From positions 7,805,636 through 7,869,635 of the forward strand of contig JANVCC010000011.1 of the NCBI GenBank assembly GCA_025345505.1: 64,000 bases of DNA. The letters are read 5' to 3'. Under the pieces are notes generated by a model. The model saw only the letters and a program-made list of their open reading frames with translations, was not told where the DNA came from and did no database searches. Source of the stretch: Todiramphus chloris collaris. Lineage: Eukaryota > Chordata > Aves > Coraciiformes > Alcedinidae. Shown here one piece after another: positions 1 through 13,179 of the stretch (position 1 is the first letter of the stretch; the number at the start of each line of letters is the position of its first letter). Made by a program: the position numbers and the translations under genes.

Positions 1-1671
1 ATTTTGTGTGGGATCTGTAGCTTCAATATGGAATACATTATGTATTTATCATAACCAAGTGCCTTCTGTTCTATAATACTAGGGAATGTTTCAGGGAAGA
101 GTCATAGAACTCCAGACCAAAAAAAAGCAAAATAAATAGTCCAGCCTGATAGCACTTGCTTTTACTTCTAAACTACACTAAACCTGTTTATCAAAATACC
201 TTTTGAATGGATTTTGACTTAGAGGTTTGTATACAAGTTATTTACAGTGAATTCTACATGACCTGGAGCATTTGATCTAGGGAGTTTTGAGGTCGGTTGG
301 CAATTGGCATTCTTCTTGCTTCCCAGTTTGGGTCAGACAGCAGGATGCTAATAATACAGATCATAGTCTGCATGGTAAATTTTCTTCTGTAACCCTAAAA
401 TATTTATTGAGGTCTCATATCTCTAGATTCAGCAATGACAATTCTATTTGGAAGAAAGACATTTTCTAGCTGAAACAGCATTCTCAGATCATATTTTCAT
501 CTCTTTTCTTCTTAGCAGGAGACACATAAAACAATGAGGTGTTTATTCTTCTAGAAGCTAACTTAAAAAAAAAGCACTGTACTTAAACCCGCAGCTGAAT
601 CAGGACTTTGTATCTTAAAGCAATTATGTTATTAAATCCAAATTTTTCAAAACATTTAATTACTGCACACATCTCCTCAACTATAATGGAACTGAGAAGT
701 ATAGTTTCCTGAGTCAGAGTCACAGAGACAGTCATCAATACCCATTTAATGACATGGTGACATGGGCTTACTTAAAACTTTAGTAAACAAATGGGCTGGA
801 TTCTACTCCTCATTAGTCTTCAAGAGCTCCAGAAGAATGGTAACCTATCCTTTCATGTTCTCAGAAACAAAAATACAAACATTCTTTTCTCAGCTGCCTT
901 ACAAGAGTTTTCAATATTCATTGCTCTTAATTAGCTAGACCATAACTAGTATTTGTATCAAGAAAAGTTAATGCATTCAGTATATATGTACTGAATGGAA
1001 TAACTGTGTTTAAATTGCTATCATTACTCTCCTTCCTTTTTGAGGATCAGGATCTATGATTATGAACTCAAATTATTTTAATTAAAACATCATTAGATTG
1101 TAAAATTAACATATCAAATGAGAGATGGCATTCTGTGTAAGAGGCAAACACAGTTTCATAAAAGGCTTTGTACACATCCCACAGTGCATAGCACCATAAA
1201 TTCAGTGAAGGAAATGTTACCAAAGGACTTATGCTGTGTAAATACAACAAAAGGCAGTTACACTGGAGGGCAGATCAAAGCAATACACATCAGCAGTATG
1301 TAGAAAGCACAGGACCTTTATTAAGGCAGAAGAATTAACATCCTGCACAGTCATAAAAGCCACCTTCACGGTGTGACTCAGCTTTTTCAAAAGAAACTAT
1401 ACACATGCATTTTTCTACACTGAGTTACTGTCAGTAGTTGCCACCACAACACGAACTGCCTTATTTCATGAGTTATTAAGTAAGGCCAAGATGATTGTGT
1501 CATTTGGCACAAGGACATCACAGCGAGAGCTGTCTGCACTGTATCTATGGTGTTGGGGAGTGGGATTTGGAGTTCATCTACAAGTGTCTCAACTCCTGTC
1601 TTTAGACTTTGGAATCACATAAAAGGGAGGTAGAAGCCTTGTCTTTGTTCCACTACTAGTATCAGTCAAAG
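1..1671. other. Intronic, no recognisable feature
   Basis: AT-rich sequence with only short chance frames (60-61 codons) on both strands. Confidence 0.6.
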
Positions 1672-1862
1672 TTTCACAGAATCAGAGGATAATTGAGGCT
1701 GGAAGAGAGATGTGAGATCATGTAGTTGAATGCCTCTGTCAGACTTAAATTGACAGGGCCTTGTTTGATTAACCTTATAGTATCACCAGGGATAGAGGTT
1801 CCACAATCATTCTGTGAAACGTGTTCCATAGTTTGATCAACATCACTGTGAAATCAGAATTT
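1672..1862 (-). mobile_element. CR1 LINE fragment, 3' end
   Basis: Starts with the tail signature TCACAGAATCA and continues GGCTGGAAGAGAGATGTGAG and ATCATGTAGTTGAATGCCTC, then a decayed ORF2 end with the TCCACAATCATTCTGTGAAAC block that corresponds to the terminal coding part. Divergence is high, so it is an old copy. Confidence 0.8.
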
Positions 1863-4800
1863 TTTATTTCCTCGTTTTAGATTCTTTGTAGACTTCATTG
1901 TTCTGTGTGGGGCTTCACATGTAGAAACTTCTCTGTAGAAAATATGTTTTGTGTTTCTTCAAGTTCTTCATTCACACTCATTTCTAGAAATGAAATTTCT
2001 GCATCTAAGCAATGGTTTGTCTCCCTCAGCACCTGTCATTTCAGCAAGCAAAATGGACTCAAACATGGGTCTGCTATTGACTATGCTATTTAACTGTAAC
2101 CACATTCCCTCACACCCTCACATGGTTTTGCTTAGATTAGATAACAGTGTTCCAGGCAGGCACAGTTCATGAGATAACATGGGCCAGACAACATTCTCAA
2201 CATAGCCAACTGTTATGAGTGGAGCATGTACTTCTTGTGATAAATCTGATGTGATGGAGTCCTCATTTGGTTAGAATTTCTATATATAATACAGGATTTA
2301 CTTTTATAAATATACACCGTCTGAGAATCAAAGAACTGTGCTTTTATAACCAAGAAGCTGGTTCATTGCACTGAAGTGCTCACGTTCTTCAAAGACAAAG
2401 ATTACAAAGAAAGTGCCAAAAACTGCAACTGGAAAATAGTGAAAACACATGAGTTGTACTGGCAGGGATGACAAAAGAGCTTATACTCCATTTAAAAGCT
2501 TAAGAAACAAACTGGAACTGTTCTTTCACAAAGTAGGGCATAGGTTTTTGGAATCAGGTTGGGGACTTACTTGCTTTTCTACTGAAAAACATGATCAAGA
2601 TCTCAGTCCAAAGGAAGCATGAAGTCTGCAGATTAAAAAGCCAAATCCTATAATAATTGTTTATTCCAGTTATACTTCTGATGAAATCTTATTAGGATTG
2701 TACTCACTCATTCAGTAATTGGTGACAGAAGCTCTTGTGAAATGGTGACATCTATAGTAATAGAATCTGTTAACAGTGACCAAATTTATGAGTTCTACTC
2801 TTATCTGTAGAAAATATTGAATGTCTTGAACATAACTTGACTTCCTCTCATCTGAGCTTTTGAATCTTCTTGATGAAGTTATTTTAAGGAGTATACATAT
2901 TAATGCAAGGTTAGTTAATATGTGCATTCTCCGAAAAAGGCATAAATGTTTCTAATAAATTAATTGTGCAAATTTCTGTCTTAAAATTAATCTGATCAGA
3001 AATAATGAATCATATTCACTATTTCTTAACATGACAGCTCTTCAGATTTGTTTGGCATTCTCAGGGGCAACATTTATTGGTATCAGATAAACTCTGGTTT
3101 TGTGTTACACTATTGATGCCAAAGTTTTTTAAATCACTCTAAACTCATTTAAAAGAGACAAAAAACCCCACAAACAATGCTTGGATACTAAATTTTATTT
3201 AGAGGTTCTTGCCTCTACTACTCCGAGAGTGCCTTTACCATACTAAGGGGGAGAATCTTTCTATTTTTTAAGAAAGTGCTTCTTAAGATGGGAAAACATG
3301 ATGAATGCCATCCATGAATTTTTCCTCTCCACTTCAAGCTTTTCCATTTTAAACATATTCTTTCTTACTTCCAAGGAAATCTGAAGGCTCAGCATTAAAT
3401 TTTGTGCCTGTTTCAAAGTCGCTTACTTCAGTAACACTTTGAAATAGGTATAAATAGATTTGGCATAGTAACATTTTTTCACACTACCCCTCTCCTATTA
3501 GCAGCTGATACTAACCACATTTTTAATACACTATGTCTTGACAGAATGTCTTGCTAAACCTATTCCTTTCTACAGCCTTGAGGCTAATTGCAACAGTATG
3601 TTTTCTTTCAACCTAATTCCAACAGCATGTTAGTATATATACCCCTGTTTACTACTGTCACAGACATGGGGCTAACAGGGTAGAAATAAAAATCTGCCTT
3701 GATCACAGTGTTAGCAACTCTCACCATTTAGTACAAATCACAACTCTTTTAGTTTTTTTTTCTTAAAGTCCTGTGTTCTGAATTTATGTGATTTATGGGG
3801 AGAAATACAGTATCTTTTGGAATATAATTCTTAGTCTGGTAGATGCAGAGCAAAAATAGAAAGCAGAGCCAAAGTGTACCCAAAAGGCTCATAAACCAAC
3901 AAGCAAACAAATTAATATTCATTAAATCAGTGTCATATTATTTGGAGGAGCCTGGCAGGCTTGGAATAGTAGGGCTGATAGGCTTGGATTGCCTATAGGG
4001 GAAGAAAAGGGCACACAAAATATTACTTTAGCTTATAGCTTCTCTGAGCAGAGGTCCCTAAATCTATTACAATTCCAAGGCATCCGGTAGGGCTGATAAG
4101 AACACTCATTTGTTTTAACTATCATAGATACTAGTAGATTTAACGCTTAACCATGATTGATTGAAGGCAGTAGAATGTCATTCATGCACCAAGAACATTA
4201 GATGTGACAATATTTTGACTGTCAGTATTTGAACTTCCAAAGATTGATGGAGCAGTGTGATGAGTAGACAAGGACTAAAGGATGTCCACTGATAAAATAA
4301 CCTCACTTCCACAATGATGTAAAAGTCTAAGGAAAGAAACTTTTCCCTAAACTATCCTCTGCTTTCAAGGTGATCATGTAAAGCCTTCAGAACATCACCA
4401 ATAAATTGTTTATCTATTCATCCGTTTATTTTTATTTTACTAGTTCCAAACCACTGGAGAACTATTGGGTCTGAAAAAGGCATGGAAGAATGACATTGGA
4501 GTGGTCCAACATTTCCGTTCTCTTGAGACAGCCACCTGTTTGATGTGTTGCCTTGAAGAAACAGCAATTTTTTTTATGCCTGAAGAAAACGCTGCTCCCT
4601 GATTCACTACTTTCCTTCCAGCATGGGAGTATTTTGAGATTTTCAGATATGATGCCTTTTTTCTAAAGTACAAAATTATTAATACTATTTCAACAAGTCA
4701 ACTGTCAAGATTCTTGTATGCTAAATCAAAGCATTGTTCCACTGCTTGTTGCCATAGGAATTAAATCAAACCTTCTATGCAATGTTATTAAGTTCCAAGA

Positions 4801-5716
4801 CGGCCAGTGGACTTTTCATACTAATCAGCACTTAATTTGCCGTGTTTAAAGAAGTATTATTGTACTAGTCCTTGAAAATGGAGATGGTGATGCTGATGAA
4901 GAAAATTCTGTTTTCCTGAGCAGGCTTTCAGTTCAAGAAGGAAAATTCTGGCAGTTTTTAAATGGCAGGTTATGTTTCTGTAGTGCAAGAAAAATTAAAA
5001 AAAAAAACCTAAAACTGTTTCTTTTTTTAATTAAGGTTTTTTTTTTGGTTTTTGATTTTGGTCTTTTCAAAACTCTGACACTCAGCAGTTTTTGATTGTG
5101 GTCTTTGCTAAGTAAAGATTTATTAATTATAAATGTAAGCTACATGAAATATGAAGATGTCTTGAAGATAAAGGAAAAAAAGAATTAGACTATGTGAAGA
5201 TCTTGGTAGTATTTCCAGAGTGGAAGGCAGAGAAGACCATGAGGGATCCACCATGTTTTTAATTCAGCCTTTAACTAGAGCTGCCTTTTCTGACACAGCC
5301 TTTAAGGGACCTCTCAGCATGTCTCCTCCTTATCCACAAGCTCTCACAGTTCATCTGCTCTCTCTAACTAGGCTCTAACTTCATCAAAGACATTTGTCAA
5401 TCACTCAGGTGTAAGTCAGTCAACCAGCATGGGTTGGCATCCACAGAATTTCCTTTCTGACACATGCACAAAGACAGTGTACACTGACAGAGACTGTTTC
5501 TCTGGAACAAAACAGATTCATAACAGTAAAAGGAATACATTCAGAGGCAAAACTGAGACTAATGCTTTACTATTTTTTTTAACCTTTAGTCTTTTAGTGA
5601 TCTGATTTAACCTTAAGATCTTCTATTTGCCTATAGTTTCCAGAGCTACTTGTGAACTGCAGATCTTCACAAACTCTTTCTCAGCTGTTGAACAGGATTT
5701 GGCACTGTTCCTTTCC
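1863..5716. other. Intronic, no recognisable feature
   Basis: Unique AT-rich DNA with an A-run/T-run patch at 4989-5055. The frames at 1905-2172, 2712-2927 and 4440-4673 have no protein-like features. Confidence 0.6.
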
Positions 5717-5804
5717 TCCTTTCCTTTCCTTTCCTTTCCTTTCCTTTCCTTTCCTTTCCTTTCCTTTCCTTTCCTTTCCTTTCCTTTCCTTTCCTTTCCT
5801 TTCC
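5717..5804 (+). repeat. (TTTCC)n pentanucleotide microsatellite
   Basis: About 17 perfect copies of TTTCC run into the assembly gap. The strand is pure pyrimidine, a mirror-symmetric tract of the kind that can form triplex (H-) DNA. All frames through it are spurious. Confidence 0.97.
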
Positions 5805-5814
5805 NNNNNNNNNN
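5805..5814. other. Assembly gap of ten Ns
   Basis: Ten ambiguous bases separate two related but different pyrimidine pentamer arrays. The true length is unknown, since ten is probably a placeholder, and the array may be considerably longer. Confidence 0.97.
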
Positions 5815-5867
5815 CCCTTCCCTTCCCTTCCCTTCCCTTCCCTTCCCTTCCCTTCCCTTCCTTCCCT
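5815..5867 (+). repeat. (CCCTT)n pentanucleotide microsatellite
   Basis: About ten copies of CCCTT follow the gap, ending in a CTTCC variant. The unit differs from the left array by one T-to-C change, so the full locus is a compound (TTTCC)n(TTCCC)n repeat. Confidence 0.97.
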
Positions 5868-6255
5868 GTCCAAAGACCAGCATTGTTCCTCTTCTCAGAC
5901 ATCAGCAGCAGTGTTAGGATCAGCTGCCTCCATAGATATTTGTTTAAAAGGGTGCTTTACGTTCCTGCAGTTGTTTTACCATTCATGCCTGGTTTTGACA
6001 AGTACTTTTTATCTATCTTTATGAATTCAAGCAAGGTGATATCAGACTGACAGACTGAGATGTATGTAAGGTTTGTAAAGAAAATACACTAATCCAAACA
6101 TTTCTGTTCTCTCCCTAACATATTGTTGTCTCCCCCATCATAGTTTGGACTGTAAAGAGAAGCAGGATTGGTGTTACGAGTGAGGTATGTTCGCTTCCTT
6201 TTCATGGTCATGTAGGTGGGTTTATTTCCTGGATGGGGAAGGATGCAATTGCCTG

Positions 6256-6345
6256 AAAGCAGATTCATAGTGTCACAGAATTCATAGCAGATTCACAGAA
6301 TTCATACAGATTCACACAGATTCATAGCAGATTCACAGAATCACA
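6256..6345 (+). repeat. Expanded CR1 3' tail repeat
   Basis: Imperfect copies of CAGATTCACAGAATTCATAG-type units occupy about 90 bp. They are an unusually long variant of the octamer tail that normally ends CR1 elements with two to four units. Confidence 0.75.
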
Positions 6346-6414
6346 GAGTGTTAGGAGTTGAAAGGGACCTTAGAGATCTTCGAGTTCAACCCCCCTGCCA
6401 GGGCAGGATCATAT

Positions 6415-6480
6415 AATCTACCCTACAACCTAATCTACCCTACAACCTAATCTACCCTACAACCTAATCTACCCTAACAC
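6415..6480 (+). repeat. 17-bp tandem repeat inside CR1 3' UTR
   Basis: AATCTACCCTACAACCT is repeated three times exactly (6415-6431, 6432-6448, 6449-6465), followed by a partial fourth copy that diverges at its end. It lies between the CR1 ORF2 stop and the element's tail and is a local expansion within this copy. Confidence 0.9.
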
Positions 6481-7046
6481 AGGTCACTCAGGAATGCATC
6501 CAGGCGAGTTTTGAAAATCTCCAGAGAAGGAGACTCCACAACCTCTCTGGGCAGCCTGTTCCAGTGCTCTGTGACCCTTACTGTAAAGAAGTTCCTCCTC
6601 ATGTTAAAGTGGAACCTCCTGTGCTCCAGCTTATATCCATTCCCCCTAGTCCTATCACAAGGCACGAGTGAGAAGAGGCTGTCCCTTTCCTCTTGACACT
6701 TAGCCCTCATATATTTATAAACATTTCCCAAATCGCCTCTCAGTCTTCTCTTTTCCAGACTACAGAGCCCCAGGTGTCTCAGCCTCTCCTCATGAGGCAT
6801 GTGCTCCAGTCCCTTCATCATCCTTGTAGCCCTCCATTGGACTCTCTCAAGCAGATCCCTGTCTCTCTTGAACTGGGGAGCCCAGAACTGGACACAATAC
6901 TCCAGGTGAGGTCTCACCAGTGCAGAGTAGAGGGGGAGGAGAACCTCCCTCGATCTGCTGGACACGCTCCTCTTGATACACCCCAGGATACCATTGGCCT
7001 TCCTGGCCACAAGGGCACATTGCTGCTCCATGGAGAACTTGTCCAC
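6474..7046 (-). pseudogene. CR1 reverse transcriptase ORF2, C-terminal fragment
   Basis: An uninterrupted 190-codon frame matches the C-terminal end of CR1 ORF2. Recognisable blocks are [57 protein letters not shown] and [20 protein letters not shown], followed by the natural terminator after FLSDLC. Just before it the reading continues VEKDL, TGA, VLVDKF: a nonsense codon at 7047-7049 replaces the usual glycine, so the frame is broken once. The catalytic polymerase core and endonuclease domain are missing, so the copy cannot mobilise itself. Confidence 0.92.
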
Positions 7047-7083
7047 CAGGACTCACAAGTCTTTCTCCACAAGACTTATCTCC

Positions 7084-10000
7084 AGTTATTTTGGTAGCTG
7101 TGAAATTGTAGCCTCGTACATATAAATTTGCAATTACTAGCTAAAGACTGCAGTCTTTTTGTTGACCTATAGAATCTTGCCTTACCTTGAGCTGATTTTA
7201 GCTTGTCTTCACTGTGATAGCAGTAGGGTATCAATCAGTTGACTATTGCTTGAACTTGTTTCAATTTTAGTTTGGCTTGTAAAATTGTGTGGTGTAATGC
7301 CTAGTGTCAAATAATAGATAGTAGAAACAAGTAGCTTTCCTGTCTAGAAGGAACTATCTATGACACTAGAAAAAAAATAACACAGTAGGCAATTACTGTT
7401 CTTGAGTGAGTACAGCCTTGTGGGTAAGGTAAAACCAGTATCAGAGATAGCAAAGAGAACACAAGAGCAAGTACGTTACTGAACTGGAAATTCAGTGAGG
7501 AAAACGCTAGTGGGTATGTTGTTAAAAACATATTACATGAATCAGATGCAACACTGGAAAAAAGTGGGGAAAGAAATCCCTACTGTCATTATCATACTCC
7601 TCCTGGTGAAGAATGGGGACTGTGATACATTATGGTAGGAAACCCCATGTACTCATGCAAAAATGGTCATGCACATGCACATTTTCTTCATAATGAAGAT
7701 CAGCTAATACTTTATTTAGACCAATATTGAGTCTGGGGCTCTGCTTATCAGCTATATTCCCTTTTTGCCCATAACACAATGTTAAATTGAAGACAGAATT
7801 GAGCTTTCCCATTAGTACTCTAGAGGGGTGTGAGTCCCCCGTAGCTCCTGCAATATATCTGTGTGCTTCATGAAAGTGCATTGCATGCCTTAAGTTGCCT
7901 CAGTAGCAACAAGAACCCTGTTTATGCAACTGAATCCCATCCTTGATATCTGTTTCTTATTTTCTCTTCCACCCTTTCAGCCATAGAGGAAAATCACCAT
8001 GGAAGTAACTTTCAGTCACACAATCTGTGCCTCCACAGGGCTGCTGCCAGATACATCTGGCAACCACCCTAGTTCCAGTGAAAGGGAACTGTACACAAAA
8101 GCTCCCTACAAAATGTTATGTCTCGGTTCTTCTGTTTTACTGTGGAGTCGGACAGAGACGATAAGCAGGTCAAAAGAAAGGCCAGCAGGAGGTCAGGCAG
8201 GTGAAAGCTAGTTGACAGGTACCTCTGGATATGCAAAATCTCAAGTAGAAAGAAATTACAAGCAACAGGTAGTGAAGTGTAATGGTTATGCTAGCAGATT
8301 CAGATTAGCAGGGTCAATGATTCAAAGACAGGGATCAAAGAAAATAATTTATGCCTTTCAAACATGCAGCAGTCCTGTAATACAAAAGAGTTTCATTGAG
8401 GCTTAATGAAAGACATTAGTTTTTTAAACCAAAACAGCTTCTTCCTTCTTCTTTTGCTCCCTGTTGCTGTTCAGATTTCCATCTTTCCACATGACATGGC
8501 TCACATACAGTGCTTGGGGCTCTCATTGCATCACCAACATCGAAAGGAGGCTCACCACTGATTTAAACAAGAGCAGAAATAAGCACTAATGGACTTTCAA
8601 CATATCACATGACCTATTGGCTGTGAATAGTTCATTTGTGATGCCCCCAAAAAAGGCTTCTTGGCCCAGCAAATGTGTAATTCATTCTCCCCATATGATC
8701 AGGGATGGGGTAAATGGGAATGCACAAATACGTCAAGAGAAGCATGATTTCTATGGTGATTTTATCTTTCTACAATAATGAACCTTTAGGGGATAAAACA
8801 AATGTTGCCACAGTAACTGATTTCCTTACTTCATAAGTACTCATTTGTCAGCAAGACAGCATACAACTGCATTTCTCAGCTGTCACTCAGCAAAGTTGCC
8901 ATTAAGTTCACTGGGAGTTTGGCTGAAGAGCTTGCCTATATTGCCAATGTAGGAGAACACTACTTCTTCCACTAATACAATCTTTTATGGCAAAACACAG
9001 TGACAGCTGCATCTTTCTGTTCCACATTAAGGTGTCTGCATAAATTCAATCAGTACACTGTGGACCACCCACAGGCTGTCACACAAAACAATGTAAGAGA
9101 AAAGCTCACTGTACAGCTCCTCAATTATGGACCAAAATCCCCTCATCTAAATTCAGTTCATTCTTTAGTAAACTAGTTCTTGCAGTCAGTACCTAACAAT
9201 CTAGTTCATAAAGTCTGTTTTCCCCTTTAGTTTGTAGAAATGAATGTACAGATAAATAAAGATAGTATCCAGTTTCTTGACTCATTTTGGCCTTTCTTTC
9301 ACGTGGATGGACAGGCAGTAACCATTTAATTGATAATTCAGTAATGTACATCTACATATCTAAATATCGAAAAGGTGTATCTTTAATTATCAAGAGGAGG
9401 TGCACTGAACATTCATTTTGAAATATTTGTGAACATTTAAAAATATATAGTCATTCTGATATACTGGCTAAGACTAGGCACACATCCATTCTCTGTAGTC
9501 TTTCACCTTCAGAAGCCAAAACATGGTGTTTAGAAAGAGCATACTAAAAAATTGACAAACATACCATGATGGTAAAAGATTCTCCCTCAGCTTGCAGATA
9601 AACACAAAATACTGTTTAACCTTTAAAAAAATTCCACTTACGTACTATCATCAATTTCCAGCAGTGGTAATTGTGATCCAGGAAACTCATTTTTCTGTGT
9701 AATAACCAGTGAGTTGCTCAGCTTGTCTCTTTGAATGGCATGTAGCTGAGAAAATCAGCAATTTTCTTCACCTCTCAAAACAGAGAGCTATAACAGGCAT
9801 TTTTAAAGTGGTACACATTTGCTGTGTGACAGTCAACGAGCTTTAGATAGTAGATAGACAATAATTATGTTTCCTGTGTAAATTACTACTGAGAGAATAT
9901 TTCATATGCTTTCCTGAGAGTGCAGAAAGCTGGAGAAAATTACAGAGATGGTGCTCGGAGTTAGGTTTTGCATGTGAAGAGAGTGAAAACAGAGAGTGGA

Positions 10001-10865
10001 CACAGTCATTAGGGATGACTTGGGGTTAACCAGGACAGTCTCACATCTATTATAGTGCAGTTGAATGACTGGACTGTTACTTCAGCTGAATAAAGCTTAG
10101 AATGCATCTAAAGGGACTATGAAGTTGTCATGATGGTCACAGATAGCTGTGCTTGGGTGGAATAATTTTGAGATTGAAGAGTCTTTGGGTAGGGAAATAA
10201 TGGGGCTATGGAGAGTGATGAATGCACAAAGATGCTGGAATAATATAATCTGAGGACAGTAAGTACTGGTGTGATAGTGCCAGAAGATGAAGGATGTGGA
10301 AAATAATAAATGGGTACTAAGATATTGGAACAGTGTTTGAAGGAGTTTGGATATGGTGAAAATGAGGGAATGGGGATGGTACAAGGGCTAGAGTCTGGAG
10401 ATACTGGAGAAGAAAGGACTATATGACACTGGAGATGGGAGGTCTAGAACAGCTTTGGAGATGTGAATTCATATGAGAGGAGACTGGGAAGATCTGGTCT
10501 CACTCAGTAGACAAGGAACAACATGCACTCAGGCTTAATTTCTCAATCCCTTGGAGACTCTCACGTGAAATAGCTGCATAAATGCATATCAGTTAGAAGA
10601 TTAGAGATGTGTAAGTCAGTGGGCACTAGTACAGTGTGCTTAGGATAGTATGAAATCCACATTAACCATGTGAGGCTTAATTAAGTGTGCATGATTTTTT
10701 TTTCTTACCCTAAAACCATCTAGTGCTGCAGCTCCCTAATCCCACTGGCAGCTGTACGACTCTATCTCAGCAGTAGTCATTACAACATATTGGTGATACA
10801 CAAGTCTTAGGGAAGGGCTATTAATTCTATAAGCACCAAAACGTGTCATAGTGATAAGAGCTTGT
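7084..10865. other. Intronic, includes G-rich strand-biased patch
   Basis: Mostly unique AT-rich DNA. At about 10090-10490 the plus strand becomes G/A-rich with recurring GATACTGGAA-like words, which opens a 95-codon minus-strand frame by depleting stops. No gene is recognised. Confidence 0.5.
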
Positions 10866-10960
10866 CAGTGGAATATATTTCCAAGGGAGGTAGTTGAAGC
10901 TCCATTCCTAGAGAACCTGCAGAATGGCTGAGATAAATCAGTGGTGGGAAGGCAACAACA
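10866..10960 (+). mobile_element. Old CR1-like fragment
   Basis: The run GTGGAATATATTTCCAAGGG, AGGTAGTTGAAGCTCCATTC, CTAGAGAACCTG resembles the nearly invariant end of CR1/L2-clade ORF2 (residues WNxLPxEVVExPSLE). No tail is recognisable. Identification rests on this block only. Confidence 0.5.
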
Positions 10961-12732
10961 GATGCAGGAAAAATGCAGGGGACTAGGCTTAACCACAGCT
11001 GGATTATTCTGATCTTGTTTTGTTATGCATTACTTATTTTTCATCATTTGTTTATTAAATACATGAGAGCAACAATAATCACAATTGACACTTCCTAACA
11101 ATCAGTCTGAGGGCACTGAATGCCTTCCACTCATAAGTAAAATAAAAGAAAGCTATAAATGACTCAAAGGTGTCATGTTAATTGTATGTGTGATTTGAGT
11201 TTGAGATTCTTAACAAATTATCCAAAGTTATATCATAATTACTGTTCATAATAAGTTTCTGAATTATCCTCTAGAAGTCACCATCAGTATTTGTGTAGAA
11301 AACAAATAAAATGCTAAGCATAGAAGGAAATCTGAGAACCCAAAATATATGTACCACTAACAGGTGATTCAAAACTCTCAGAGCAGAGTCAGATTTTCAG
11401 ATGAATTTATTACCATATATTTCTCCTTCACCAAGGTAATTTTCTTTCTTTTAAAGTCTGTGTAAATTACAGTCTGTATGACTATTTTCACAATTTACCT
11501 TAATTAACAGCCCGAGCCTTCGTGTACATTCCAGATATTTTAATATTATGCAACCAATTAGTACTATCTTTATTCCCTTATCTTATTAATGGAAATTTCC
11601 TTGCATATATAGATAATTTCCATCTTGATCTCATTTGGAAATAGAAATAAAAAGAATCTGGAAACCAAAAAGGTTTTGTAAACGAAGGCACTTTTAGGAA
11701 TTCTATTTGAAGAATGTAAGCTATATAGATTACACAAGGGGAAAATTTGTATACTGGGGTACAAAAGCTATCAGCAAGAGGTGACTTCAGCAGTTCAGGA
11801 TTATGTATCAAGGTGAAGCCATGATGTTACAGATCACATCCATTTAGCTGTCACATACCTTTCAAGATGTAATATCTCTCAGGGTTTTTGCAAAATCTAA
11901 ATTGGAAATTATATGTGTGTTCTTAATACTGAAGGTAATTAGAAACTTCAACAAACATCCAAAGAAGCAATAAATCCATCATAACTTAAAGTGTTTGTAA
12001 AAGTCTTTTCATATATTAGTCACAAATTGGACTAATATAACATTGTTTCATTCTGGTGGAAAATAATTACCACAGTCAGAGTTACTCAAGGTGGTATGCT
12101 ATACAGGCCAGACAGAATTTGAGTTTTCCTTTCTAAAAATTTGACTCTATGGGGAAAAAGCAGACAGGTCTTTTACCTCAGAGTCTAAGTTGCAACAGCC
12201 AAGCAAATTAAGCACACCAATGACCATAAACTTTCAAGATCCTGAACCTGTTTACACTAAAGAGAAACCTGCTTTTCAGTGGATTGCCTATACTAAGCAT
12301 TTTAAATTAAAGGCTTTTGACATCAAAGCATTTTCTGACTGGATAAAAATAAGTTGCTTCTCTTTTCTTGAAGCTATTTTTTTTTCCTATTTAACTCAGC
12401 ATTTACATTTTATGCAGTTATTCTTTTTCCCCTGGTCTTGAAACTATGATTAAGCATTACTATGACTGTAAAGACAAAGCAAAAATTATGGACTAAAATT
12501 GATTGCATACTGTAAAAAGCTACCAAAAAGAAGATTAAAGTGTTAATGGTGTGTAGTTTGTTTGCCTCCTGGTGACTACAGGCATTGATATCCTTTTCTG
12601 ACAGTACATCCCTCCTGTGGTTTAAGAGATTTAGGTAACTGCATCATCAGAGCTTATATTAGTATTTTAGTATATTCAGGTTTAATAAGTATACATATAA
12701 ATGAAAGGCTATAAATACTAATTACTGTATAT

Positions 12733-12815
12733 CCTGCTCTGGCAGAGGGATTGGACTCGATGGTCTTTGGAGGTCCCTTCCAACCCCTAACATTCTGTGC
12801 TTCTGTGATTCTGTT
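12733..12815 (+). mobile_element. CR1 3' UTR and tail fragment
   Basis: CTCTGGCAGAGGGATTGGAC, TCGATGGTCTTTGGAGGTCC and CTTCCAACCCCTAACATTCT, then TGTGCTTCTGTGATTCTG, match the last 80 or so bases of an avian CR1 element on the plus strand. This short 5'-truncated insertion is only mildly diverged. Confidence 0.88.
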
Positions 12816-13179
12816 ATTTATAAGGACATAAACTCATTCTGCTTAGATTCAAATGTGTTAACTTTTCACAGTGAAGCATCCCTAGTACCATATAATCTGC
12901 TTTACAGACATTTGAAGTCCTTTTTATCATTTTTTACTTAAACAAATTTATAGAACACATGAGAGTTACATATCAATAACTTTATTAGCAGAAATCTGAC
13001 AGTGATTAGAGACAAAAGGATATCGTCCCTTTGTTTCATCTGGGGCATTTACACAAGATGCATTTGCAAAATATCACAATGTTTCATAACCTGTAGCAGT
13101 GTTATAATGGCCTTTAAGATCAAGAAATTTTAAATTTGATTCAGTGAGGCAGTAATGTGCTTGCATATCAGCATGTGGT

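Larger units (their letters stand above)
6256..7083 (-). mobile_element. CR1 LINE, 5'-truncated 3' portion
   Basis: The longest and least decayed CR1 copy here. On the minus strand it runs from the C-terminal part of the reverse transcriptase ORF (about 7083 down to 6474), through a short 3' UTR including a 17-bp tandem repeat and the GTTGAACTCGAAGATCTCTA region, to an expanded tail of ATTCTGTG/AATCTG-type units (6256-6345). Truncation at the 5' end is normal for CR1, which makes no poly(A) tail and ends in short tandem repeats. Confidence 0.93.

Noticed and set aside
5623..6050. Lys/Gly/Glu- and Ser/Phe/Pro-repeat frames
   Set aside because: Direct translation of the pyrimidine pentamer microsatellite and the N gap.
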